DNA from: UBA4615 sp035628395 | GTDB lineage: Bacteria; Pseudomonadota; Gammaproteobacteria; Burkholderiales; Burkholderiaceae_E | Reading direction: 5' to 3' | Length of the DNA stretch: 30,406 nucleotides | Assembly: GCA_035628395.1 (NCBI GenBank) | Contig: DASPJX010000124.1 | Location: 1-30,406 of the forward strand | Shown: piece by piece, positions 6,334-13,314 of the stretch | Numbering within the stretch: position 1 is the first letter of the stretch | Layout of the letters: every line of letters begins with the position of its first letter | Notes under the pieces: model-generated | Told to the model about the DNA's origin: nothing | The model's database searches: none | What the model saw: the letters and a program-made list of their open reading frames with translations, nothing else | Position numbers and translations under genes: made by a program

Positions 6334-9300
6334 TCAGCGCGCGCGCGTCCCGTCCTGCCCGCCCGCCGCCCGGACGATGGTCTCGCACAGCGTGGCCGCG
6401 TCGACCGGCTTGACGAGGTGCGCGACGAACCCCTCGGCGCGGCTCCGCTCGTGGTCCTCGGGCTGCGCGAAGCCCGACACCGAGACGATCGCCGTGCCGG
6501 CGAGCCCGTCGATCGTGCGCAACCGGCGCGCCGTGGCGAAGCCGCTCTCGTCCGGCAGCCCGATGTCCATCAGCACCACCTGCGGCAGGAACTCGCGCGC
6601 CCGCGCGACGCCGGCGCGAGCGCTCGGCGCGGTCCGCACGTCGAATCCCTCGAGCTGCAGCACCATCGCCGTGCTCTCGGCAGCATCGCTATCGTCGTCG
6701 ACGATCAGCACCCGCAGTCCCGATCCGGCCGGCGAGGTCTCGCGGACCGGATCGGCGGCGACCGCCGTCGCCGGGTGGATCAGCGGCAGTCGCAGCGTGA
6801 ACCGCGAGCCGTGGCCGATGCCCGCGCTCGAGGCCTCGATCGTGCCGCCGTGCAGCCCCACGAGCTGGCGCACCAGCGCGAGCCCGATGCCCAGCCCGCC
6901 CTGCGAGCGGTCGAGCGCACGCGCCTCCTGCACGAACATGTCGAACACGTGGGGCAGCGTCTCGGGCGCGATGCCGATGCCGTCGTCGGTCACGCTGACG
7001 ACCGCGTTCCCGTCGACCGCCACGGCCTCGAGCCGGATCTCCTCGCCCGCGCCCGAGTACTTGCTCGCGTTGGTAAGCAGGTTGTCGACGATCTGGAGCA
7101 GGCGCACCGGATCGCCGTCGATCCACAGCGGCGCGTCCGGCAGCGTCGCCGTCAGGCGCTGGCCGCGATGCGCGAGGCGATCGGCGATGCCGTCGCCGGC
7201 CCGCTGCAGCATGCCGAGCAGGTCGACCGGCTCGCGGTGCAACGAGATCGTCCCCTGCGTGATCCGCGACAGGTCGAGCAGGTCGTCGACCAGCCGCTGC
7301 AGGTGATCGGTCTGCCGCACGAGCGTCGCCCCGATCCAGGTGAGTCGCGCGTCGCCGTGCTTCAGCCGGCGCAGCACCTCCACGGCGTTGCGGATCGGCA
7401 CGAGCGGGTTGCGCAGCTCGTGCCCGAGCATCGCGAGGAACTCGTCCTTGCGGCGGTCCGCATCGCGCAGGACGCCCTCCGCCGTCCGGTGCTCGTGCAC
7501 GTCGATGCCGATCCCGACCCAACCCTCGAGGCGGCCGGCCGGGTCCGTGCGCGGCACGCCGACGACGGTCGTCCACCGGTAGCCGCCGTCGGCGACCTGC
7601 ATCCGGAACGTCGCCTCGAACCGGCCGCGGCGCCGGACCGCGTCGCCGTACGCGCGGGACGTCGCCCGGCGCTCGTCGGGATGCACCGAGTCGAGCCAGC
7701 GCACGCCCAGCAGCTGCTCGGGGCGTCGGCCGGCGCTCTGCGCGAAGTGGCGGTTGACGAAGTCGAACCGACCCTCGGCATCGGCCATCCAGATCGCCGT
7801 CGGCGCGCAATCGGCCAGCGTGCGGAAGCGTGCCTCGCGCTCGCGCAGCTCGTGGGCGACCCGCCGCAGCTCGGTCACGTCGCGCTCGATCGCGGCGATC
7901 GACACCGGCTCGCCTCGCTCGTCGCGCAGCACCGACAGCGTCACGGCGACGTCGATCCGCCGGCCGTCCTTCGTGCGGCGCGGCGTCTCGTGCGCATGCA
8001 CCGTCTCGCCCGCGCGGGCGCGCGCCACCGCGGCGGCGTGCGCGTCGCGCGCCTCCTCGGGCACCAGCGCCGACACGTTCATGCCGAGCGCCTCGGCTTC
8101 GGTCCAGCCGTACATCGCCTCGGCACCGGCGTTCCAGGTGACGAGGCGCCCGTCGAGCTCGTGCACGAGGATCGCGTCGCTCGAGATGCGCAGCACCGCG
8201 GCGAGCTTGCGCACGTCCTCGGTGGCGCGGCGCAGCTCCGAGATGTCGACGAAGGTGACGACCACGCCGTCGATCCGGTCGTCGCCGGTGCGATAGGGCA
8301 GCGTGCGGCGCAGGTAGTACTCGCCGGTGTCGGCGCGGATCTCGCGCTCGGTGGGCGCGAGCGTCGCGAGGACCCGGTGGGCGTCCTCGACCAGCGTGCC
8401 GGTGCCGCAGCGGCTCGCGATGTCGGTGATCGGACGCTCGACGTCGGACGCGATCAGGCTGAACAGCCGGGTCGCGGCCGGCGTGAAGCGCTTGATGTGC
8501 AGGCGCCGGTCGAGGAACAGCGTCGGGATGTGGGAGCTGGTCAGCAGGTTGCCGAGGTCGTCGTTCATCGATTCCAGCTCGTCGACCTTCTCCGACAGCT
8601 GGTTGTTGACCGTGATCAGCTCCTCGTTGACCGATTGCAGCTCCTCCTTCGAGGTCTCGAGCTCCTCGTTGGTCGACTGCAGCTCCTCGTTCATCGACAT
8701 CGCCTCCTCGTTGGCGACCTTGAGCTCCTCGTTGGCCGTCTCGAGCTCCTCGATCGCCCCCTGCAGCTGGCGCCGCATCGCATTGATCTGCGACTCCAGG
8801 CGGCCGACGAGGTCGCCGTCGGCGTCGCCGTAGCGGGCGGCGCCCTCGGCATCGCCGGTCGCCGGCGCGAGCTGGAACGTCACCAGCGCGAGGCCGTCGA
8901 TGCCGCGGTCGGGCAGCGGGACGGCCACGATGGACACGTGCCGCATCGTCTCGTCGGTGGCGGCGAGCTCGGTGCGCCGGCCCTCGGTCACCGCGCCGTG
9001 CAGCGCGGCGCGCAGCACCGGCCGCAGAGGCTCGCGCACCAGCTGCAGCAGGTCGCTGGTCGGCTTGCCGGCGGGCAGCGCGAGGTAGGTCTCGGTGGGG
9101 CCGTGCAGGTACAGCGCCTGGAACCGGCGGTCGACCAGCACCGCCGCGGGCGCGTGCAGCTCGAGCAGCGCCTGGCGCGTGAGCTCGCCGAAGTCCGGGC
9201 CGCGGCGCAGCGGCGGGCCCGCAGGGCGCCGCGGGTCGGTCCCGTCGCGCAGCGCGATCGGCAGCGGGGGAGCGGGCCCGCGGCGCGGGCTGGCCGCGCC

Positions 9301-10890
9301 GATGCTGCGGTAGATCCGCAGCGGGCCCGCGGCGGCCGGCTCGAAGATCGCCTGCTGGTGGCCGATGTTCTCCGACTTGCCGAGCAGCAGGAACCCCCCG
9401 GGGTTCAGCGCGAAGTGGAAGACCTGCAGCAGCTTCTGCTGCAGCGGGGGCTCCATGTAGATCATCAGGTTGCGGCAGCTGATCACGTCGAGGCGCGAGA
9501 ACGGCGGGTCGGCGACGACGTTCTGCGGCGCGAACACCACCATCTCGCGCAGCGCCTTGCGCACCTGGTAGCCGCCCTCGACGCGCTGGAAGAAGCGCTC
9601 GAGCCGCTCCGTCGACACCGAGCGGGCCGCGCTCTCGGGATACAGTCCGCGCCGCGCGAAGTCGAGCGCACCGCGGTCGACGTCGGTCGCGAACACGTAC
9701 GCCTGCGTGCCGCGCTCGGCGTCCTCGAGCCGCTCGAGCACCAGCATCGCGAGCGTGTAGGCCTCCTCGCCGGTCGAGCACGCGGGCACCCAGACCCGCA
9801 GCGGCGCGTTCGCCGACTTGCCGGCCAGCAGGCCCGGCAGGATGCCGTCGGCGAACGCGGTCCAGGTGTCGGGCTCGCGGAAGAACGCGGTCACGCCGAT
9901 CAGCATGTCGTCGACCAGCGCCGTCGCCTCCTCGACGTGCCGCCTCAGGTGCTGCAGGTAGCCGTCCAGCTCGCGGATGCTGCACAGGCCCATGCGGCGT
10001 CGCACGCGGCGCAGCAGCATGCCCTTCTTGTAGCCGCGGAAGTCGAGGCCGGTGCGCTGGCGCAGCACCGCGAGCACCTCGACGAGCAGCTCGCCCTCGG
10101 AGCCGCCGGCCGCGTACTGGTCGGCCGGCACGGCCGTCAGCTGCGCGCTCTCGACGAACCCGAGCAGCGCCTTCGGCAGCGCCTCGATGGGCAGGGCGTA
10201 GTCGACGACCCCCGTGGCCAGCGCGTTGGTCGGCATGCTCGGGTGCGCGGCGGTCTCGGGCGCCTGGACCATCGCCATGCCGCCCTCGCTCTTGATCGCC
10301 TTGACGCCGGCCGAGCCGTCGCTGTCGAGGCCGGTGAGCACGATGCAGATCGCGCGCTCCTTCTGCTCGGCCGCGAGCGAGATCATGAAGCGGTCGACCG
10401 CCTGCGGACCCTTCCCGCGCCGGCCGATCGGCTCGAGACGGAACCGTCCGCCGTGCAGGGTCAGGAACCGGCCGGGCGGGATCACGTACACGCGGTCGGC
10501 CTCGACCGCGTCGCCGTCCTGCGGCGCCGCGACCGGCATCGGCGTGACCGCCTGCAGCAGCGCGGCGAGCGCGCTGTCGCGCCCGGGATCGAGGTGCATC
10601 ACGGCCACGAAGGCCATGCCGGTGCGCGCCGGCAGGGCCGCGAAGAACCGGCGCAGCGCCTCGATCCCGCCGGCCGACGCGCCGATGCCGACCACCGGGA
10701 ACGGGAGGGCCGCGGCGCTGCTGCCGTCGGTGACGTCGACGACGTCGCCGAGGTGGACGACGTCGATGGGCGTGCCGAGCGGCGTCCGGGCGACCGGTTC
10801 GGCGCCGGACGCCTCGTCCGCGGCGGACATCGACGCTTCGATGCCGTCCGTCGGGTCCGGCCCGCCCTCGTTCTGCGTTGCGTCGCTCAT
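6334..10890 (-). CDS. CheB-CheR-PAS hybrid histidine kinase with C-terminal receiver
   Basis: This 1518-aa soluble signalling fusion has, in order: a CheB methylesterase domain (about 64-250) with Ser72 in GASAGG, His99 and Asp191 as the likely catalytic triad; a CheR methyltransferase (about 265-525) with the SAM-binding PACSTGEEAYTLAM (369-382) and ISCRNLMIYM; a PAS-like domain (about 570-675); a coiled coil (about 695-785) with repeated NEEL units; three PAS domains (about 785-885, 895-1005, 1020-1130); HisKA with His1157 in GHELRNP; HATPase (N1274, DDGIGIAP, GGLGIGLAL); and a receiver with Asp1442 and Lys1494. All key residues are present. The ATG at 10890 is chosen for the GGGGAGAGAG sequence just upstream. 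No chemoreceptor or flagellar gene is nearby, so the CheB/CheR targets are unknown. The family is known; this role is inferred. Confidence 0.95.
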   Translation of the reverse strand: MSDATQNEGGPDPTDGIEASMSAADEASGAEPVARTPLGTPIDVVHLGDVVDVTDGSSAAALPFPVVGIGASAGGIEALRRFFAALPARTGMAFVAVMHLDPGRDSALAALLQAVTPMPVAAPQDGDAVEADRVYVIPPGRFLTLHGGRFRLEPIGRRGKGPQAVDRFMISLAAEQKERAICIVLTGLDSDGSAGVKAIKSEGGMAMVQAPETAAHPSMPTNALATGVVDYALPIEALPKALLGFVESAQLTAVPADQYAAGGSEGELLVEVLAVLRQRTGLDFRGYKKGMLLRRVRRRMGLCSIRELDGYLQHLRRHVEEATALVDDMLIGVTAFFREPDTWTAFADGILPGLLAGKSANAPLRVWVPACSTGEEAYTLAMLVLERLEDAERGTQAYVFATDVDRGALDFARRGLYPESAARSVSTERLERFFQRVEGGYQVRKALREMVVFAPQNVVADPPFSRLDVISCRNLMIYMEPPLQQKLLQVFHFALNPGGFLLLGKSENIGHQQAIFEPAAAGPLRIYRSIGAASPRRGPAPPLPIALRDGTDPRRPAGPPLRRGPDFGELTRQALLELHAPAAVLVDRRFQALYLHGPTETYLALPAGKPTSDLLQLVREPLRPVLRAALHGAVTEGRRTELAATDETMRHVSIVAVPLPDRGIDGLALVTFQLAPATGDAEGAARYGDADGDLVGRLESQINAMRRQLQGAIEELETANEELKVANEEAMSMNEELQSTNEELETSKEELQSVNEELITVNNQLSEKVDELESMNDDLGNLLTSSHIPTLFLDRRLHIKRFTPAATRLFSLIASDVERPITDIASRCGTGTLVEDAHRVLATLAPTEREIRADTGEYYLRRTLPYRTGDDRIDGVVVTFVDISELRRATEDVRKLAAVLRISSDAILVHELDGRLVTWNAGAEAMYGWTEAEALGMNVSALVPEEARDAHAAAVARARAGETVHAHETPRRTKDGRRIDVAVTLSVLRDERGEPVSIAAIERDVTELRRVAHELREREARFRTLADCAPTAIWMADAEGRFDFVNRHFAQSAGRRPEQLLGVRWLDSVHPDERRATSRAYGDAVRRRGRFEATFRMQVADGGYRWTTVVGVPRTDPAGRLEGWVGIGIDVHEHRTAEGVLRDADRRKDEFLAMLGHELRNPLVPIRNAVEVLRRLKHGDARLTWIGATLVRQTDHLQRLVDDLLDLSRITQGTISLHREPVDLLGMLQRAGDGIADRLAHRGQRLTATLPDAPLWIDGDPVRLLQIVDNLLTNASKYSGAGEEIRLEAVAVDGNAVVSVTDDGIGIAPETLPHVFDMFVQEARALDRSQGGLGIGLALVRQLVGLHGGTIEASSAGIGHGSRFTLRLPLIHPATAVAADPVRETSPAGSGLRVLIVDDDSDAAESTAMVLQLEGFDVRTAPSARAGVARAREFLPQVVLMDIGLPDESGFATARRLRTIDGLAGTAIVSVSGFAQPEDHERSRAEGFVAHLVKPVDAATLCETIVRAAGGQDGTRAR

Positions 10891-10985
10891 CGGCTCTCTC
10901 CCCCTGGGGCTCGTCGTCGCCATGCACCGGTGAGACGGCCGGTGCGCCCGGTCGTCGTGCGGCGCGGACGGCAACGGCGGGTGTC

Positions 10986-10991
10986 ATTCTA
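10986..10991 (-). promoter_or_regulatory. -10 element (TAGAAT) for the CheB-CheR kinase gene
   Basis: TAGAAT on the minus strand lies about 95 bp upstream of the start codon, just past the hairpin that follows the neighbouring cheB gene. No good -35 is seen. This suggests the fusion kinase can be transcribed separately from cheB. Confidence 0.4.
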
Positions 10992-11003
10992 GGGGCGGCG
11001 CTC

Positions 11004-11036
11004 CGCCCGACGGCCGCGGGGGCGGTCCGTCGGGCG
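11004..11036 (-). terminator. Hairpin after the stand-alone cheB gene
   Basis: A perfect 10-bp inverted repeat (11004-11013 with 11027-11036, 13-nt loop) begins 12 bp past the cheB stop codon on the minus strand. There is no T-run. Its place between cheB and the TAGAAT element suggests a transcription boundary. Confidence 0.5.
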
Positions 11037-11048
11037 CGCCGCGCACCC

Positions 11049-12071
11049 TCAGTCGATCGGGTCGGCCGGCGTGCGCTCGGCGAGCATCCTCAGCATCGCC
11101 ACGTGCTCGCGCAGCTGGCGGGCCTCGGCGTGGAGCTCGTCGGCGCCGCGCTCGGCGTCCGGCTCGGATCCGTCGGCCATCTCCTCCAGGATCCGCTGCT
11201 TCTCCTGCAGCGCGCGGATCGCGGTCCAGATCGCGCGGTCGGCCTCGTGGGCCTGCGCATGGTGCAGGCTGCCGAGCGAGTAGGCGTGGCCGGTGTGGCA
11301 GCGGTAGCGGCTGGGCCGGGATCCCGCGAGGTGCCACAGCGAGCCGCCGCATTCGGGGCAGACGAGCCGGGACGGCTCGCCGAGGCTGTCGAGCTGCTTC
11401 ATGGGATCTCCTCGGGCGAGCCAGACCGAATGCTCGGTGTCGGCGACGCGGTCGGGTCGCGGCGCCGCCGCCGGCGGCGTGGCCGCGATCGCGACCAGCG
11501 TGTCCGCGATCGCCTCGATCGGCAGGCAGTGGTCGACGTCGACGTACCGCATCGCGCTGCGCGGCATGCCGGGCGCCTCGGCCTGCACCGGATCCTGGAC
11601 GATCGCGATGCCGCCGTGCCGCTTGATCGCCTGCAGGCCGGCCGTGCCGTCGTCGAGGTGGCCGGTCAGCACCACGCCGACGGCGGCCGGGCCGCGGGCG
11701 ATCGCGACCGACCTGAACAGCGGGTCGACGGCGGGCCGCGCGAAGTTCTCCTTCGGGCCGTGGCTCACGCGCAGGCGGTCGCCCTCCACGTGCAGGTGCA
11801 TGTCGGGCGGCGCCACGTAGATCCGGCCCGCGGCGATCGGCTGCTCGTCGGCGGCGAACGAGGCGGGCAGCGCCCCTTGGCTCGACAGCAGCCCCGGCAG
11901 CAGGCTCCTGTGCGCGCCGGTGTGCAGGACCACGAGGAGCGTCGAGTCGAAGCCGGAGGGCAGCCGCGACACGAGCGTGCGCAGCGCCCGGACGCCGCCC
12001 GCCGACGCCCCGATCGCGACGAGCCGCCGCGGGTGGCCGGACCCCGGTGCGGGGCGGGAGGGCGTCGCCAT
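11049..12071 (-). CDS. CheB-type methylesterase without receiver, with C-terminal zinc-ribbon-like motif
   Basis: This 340-aa protein is a stand-alone CheB catalytic domain (about residues 16-200) that would hydrolyse gamma-glutamyl methyl esters. Ser23 (GASAGG), His50 and Asp141 (TGHLDDG) match the family triad. It lacks the N-terminal receiver that normally restrains CheB, so phosphorylation control is absent or comes from elsewhere. The C-terminal part (about 230-340) carries CPEC (238-241) and CHTGH (258-262), a likely zinc ribbon, followed by a long helical segment. This architecture is familiar from other CheB-like proteins of uncertain function. ATG 12071 has only a weak Shine-Dalgarno. 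The gene lies upstream of the CheB-CheR kinase in the same orientation, so a shared pathway is plausible but unproven. Confidence 0.93.
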   Translation of the reverse strand: MATPSRPAPGSGHPRRLVAIGASAGGVRALRTLVSRLPSGFDSTLLVVLHTGAHRSLLPGLLSSQGALPASFAADEQPIAAGRIYVAPPDMHLHVEGDRLRVSHGPKENFARPAVDPLFRSVAIARGPAAVGVVLTGHLDDGTAGLQAIKRHGGIAIVQDPVQAEAPGMPRSAMRYVDVDHCLPIEAIADTLVAIAATPPAAAPRPDRVADTEHSVWLARGDPMKQLDSLGEPSRLVCPECGGSLWHLAGSRPSRYRCHTGHAYSLGSLHHAQAHEADRAIWTAIRALQEKQRILEEMADGSEPDAERGADELHAEARQLREHVAMLRMLAERTPADPID

Positions 12072-12416
12072 GACGTGGTCACCGGCAATCGCCGAGCCCG
12101 GGCGGCGCGCCGGTGCACCGGGCCGGCGTGCGAGCGGAGCGGGACGCCGGCATCGGCGGGCGCGTCGCGCCGGGCCGGCCGGGAGCGCGGGCGCGATGGG
12201 ACGAGGGGGAGCCGAAGCCGCCCGGGGTCACGGCGGCCCGGTCCGGCGAGGGGCCGACCGTGACGGTCGGGCGTCCATGTTCCGCACCGGAGCACGAGCC
12301 CCGGCCGGGGGCCGGCGTACGGGCCGCCGCGTGTCGGCATCGATGCGTCCGGCCCGCCGGGGCGACCGCTCGCCGGTCCGTCTCCCCGGACCGCGATCCG
12401 GCGGGAGGCGCCGCGT
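12072..12416. other. Intergenic region without a recognisable gene
   Basis: These 345 bp between the GNAT remnant and cheB hold no frame with family resemblance. Reading frames here are Arg/Pro/Ala-rich shadows. The only clear structure is a perfect 7-bp hairpin with a TGA loop at 12254-12270. The cheB promoter should lie at the left end, but I cannot pick it out. Confidence 0.7.
12254..12270. repeat. Short perfect inverted repeat (7-bp arms, 3-nt loop)
   Basis: Arms 12254-12260 and 12264-12270 are exact reverse complements around TGA. It lies about 185 bp upstream of the cheB start and about 150 bp downstream of the GNAT remnant. It could be an operator or a 3' hairpin; nothing decides. Confidence 0.45.
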
Positions 12417-12833
12417 TCAGGCCGCGAGCGGACGCTCCATGAACACGAGCCGACGCCGCAGGTCGTCGGGCATGTCGTGGCAGGGGTCGATCCGCCGGAA
12501 CCCGCGCCGCGCGTAGAGCGTCCGCGCTTCCTTCCGGCGGATGCCGGTGTCGAGCAGCATCACCCTGTATCCGGCGGACGTCGCCGCGCCGATGACGGCC
12601 TCGCCCGGTGTGCGTCCGACGCCCTTCCCGTGGTGCTCCGGGTGGACGAACATCCGCTTCATCCCGCATCGCTCCGAATCGATCCCGCGCAGGGCGACGC
12701 AACCGACCGGCACGCCGTCGAGCGTCGCGAGATCGAGCCGACCGCCGGGCGGGGCGTGGTCGCCCGGCGGTCCCGCGAGCTCCGCCTCGAACGTATCGTC
12801 CGCGTCGAAGCGGCGCGCCGGCGCGCCGCGCGC
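12417..12833 (-). pseudogene. GNAT-family N-acetyltransferase, N-terminally truncated remnant
   Basis: The open frame reads FEAELAGPPGDHAPPGGRL, then VPVGCVALR, then MKRMFVHPEHHGKGVG (the acetyl-CoA-binding loop), and ends in a normal GNAT C-terminus (YARRGFRRIDPC, VFMERPLAA). The first strand and helices of the fold, roughly 40 residues, are missing. The frame runs upstream straight into the stop codon of the 86-aa gene, and the only usable in-frame start is a GTG at 12713, which would give 98 aa and discard more of the fold. Other frames upstream encode the neighbouring protein, not the missing GNAT part, so this looks like a deletion or recombination rather than a simple frameshift. Codon use is less strictly GC3 than in the neighbours. 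A shortened functional protein cannot be excluded. Confidence 0.7.
12810..12829. repeat. Perfect 20-bp palindrome
   Basis: Positions 12810-12829 are identical to their own reverse complement and contain two adjacent GGCGCGCC octamers. It lies 4 bp past the stop codon of the 86-aa gene and at the point where the GNAT homology is lost. It may act as a terminator stem (8-bp stem, 4-nt loop), a protein-binding site, or mark a recombination junction. Confidence 0.8.
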
Positions 12834-13094
12834 TCAGAGCACGCGGCACCGGACCCGGCCGTGGCGCTCGATCGCCTCGGCGAGCAGCCGCAGGTCCGAC
12901 CAGCGCTCGCCGCGGGCGATCGCGAGCCGGACGGCCGCGAGGTGCTCCGGGCCGAGCACGCCCTCGCCGCCGCCGACCGCCGACGCGATCACGTCGACCG
13001 CGTGCCCGTCGATCTCGATGAGCATGCCGGGACGCGCGCGGCCGGGATCCGCGCCGGCGGGTGCGAGGGAGGTCTCGAAGAAGAGGACGGGCAC
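12834..13094 (-). CDS. Hypothetical protein of 86 aa
   Basis: I do not recognise this family. The frame has G or C in nearly every third position over its 3' two thirds, which strongly supports real coding. It reads MPVLFFETSL, then GMLIEIDGHAVDVIASA, then GPEHLAAVRLAIARGERWSD and LRLLAEAIERHGRVRCRVL: an apparent beta segment followed by two amphipathic helices, without signal peptide or membrane segment. A GTG at 13094 preceded by GAAGG gives 86 aa; an ATG at 13025 would give 63 aa. It lies between the 835-aa kinase and the GNAT remnant in the same orientation. Small size and placement in a kinase cluster suggest a regulatory accessory protein, but that is speculation. Confidence 0.65.
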   Translation of the reverse strand: MPVLFFETSLAPAGADPGRARPGMLIEIDGHAVDVIASAVGGGEGVLGPEHLAAVRLAIARGERWSDLRLLAEAIERHGRVRCRVL

Positions 13095-13210
13095 GGGAAG
13101 ACGCCTTCGAAGGAGGCGGATCCGCGATGCCGCACCCGGCGTCGCGTTCCGTCGACGTCGGATCCCGACGCGGCTCGGCCTCGGAAGTTGCATCCGGCGC
13201 GCGCGGTCGC

Positions 13211-13280
13211 GGTCGGCACGGACGGGCGCGGACGGGCGCGGACGATCGCGGTCGGGCGCGGTCGGGCGCGGACGGCGCAT
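13211..13280. repeat. Tandem repeat with 10-bp period (about seven units)
   Basis: Units of 10 bp follow GNCGGGCGCG: 13221-13230 and 13231-13240 are identical, as are 13251-13260 and 13261-13270, with diverged units at 13211, 13241 and 13271. It lies in the gap between the 835-aa kinase (stop at 13315) and the 86-aa gene. The period equals about one helical turn, so repeated protein contacts on one face are possible; slippage is the simpler explanation. Confidence 0.75.
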
Positions 13281-13314
13281 CGACGCCCGGCGCGGCCGGC
13301 GCCGGTCCGGTCGC

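Noticed and set aside
6418..10992. A 1524-codon open frame on the plus strand antisense to the CheB-CheR kinase
   Set aside because: It is an antisense shadow of a GC-rich gene: composition is His/Arg/Ala-rich, with no domain, while the minus strand gives a complete multidomain protein with all motifs.
12079..12849. A 256-codon minus-strand frame over the gap next to cheB
   Set aside because: It is Arg/Pro-rich and lies in a different frame from the recognisable GNAT sequence; no homology or start context supports it.
13211..13280. Possible CRISPR array
   Set aside because: Units are 10 bp without spacers; this is a simple tandem repeat and no cas genes are present.
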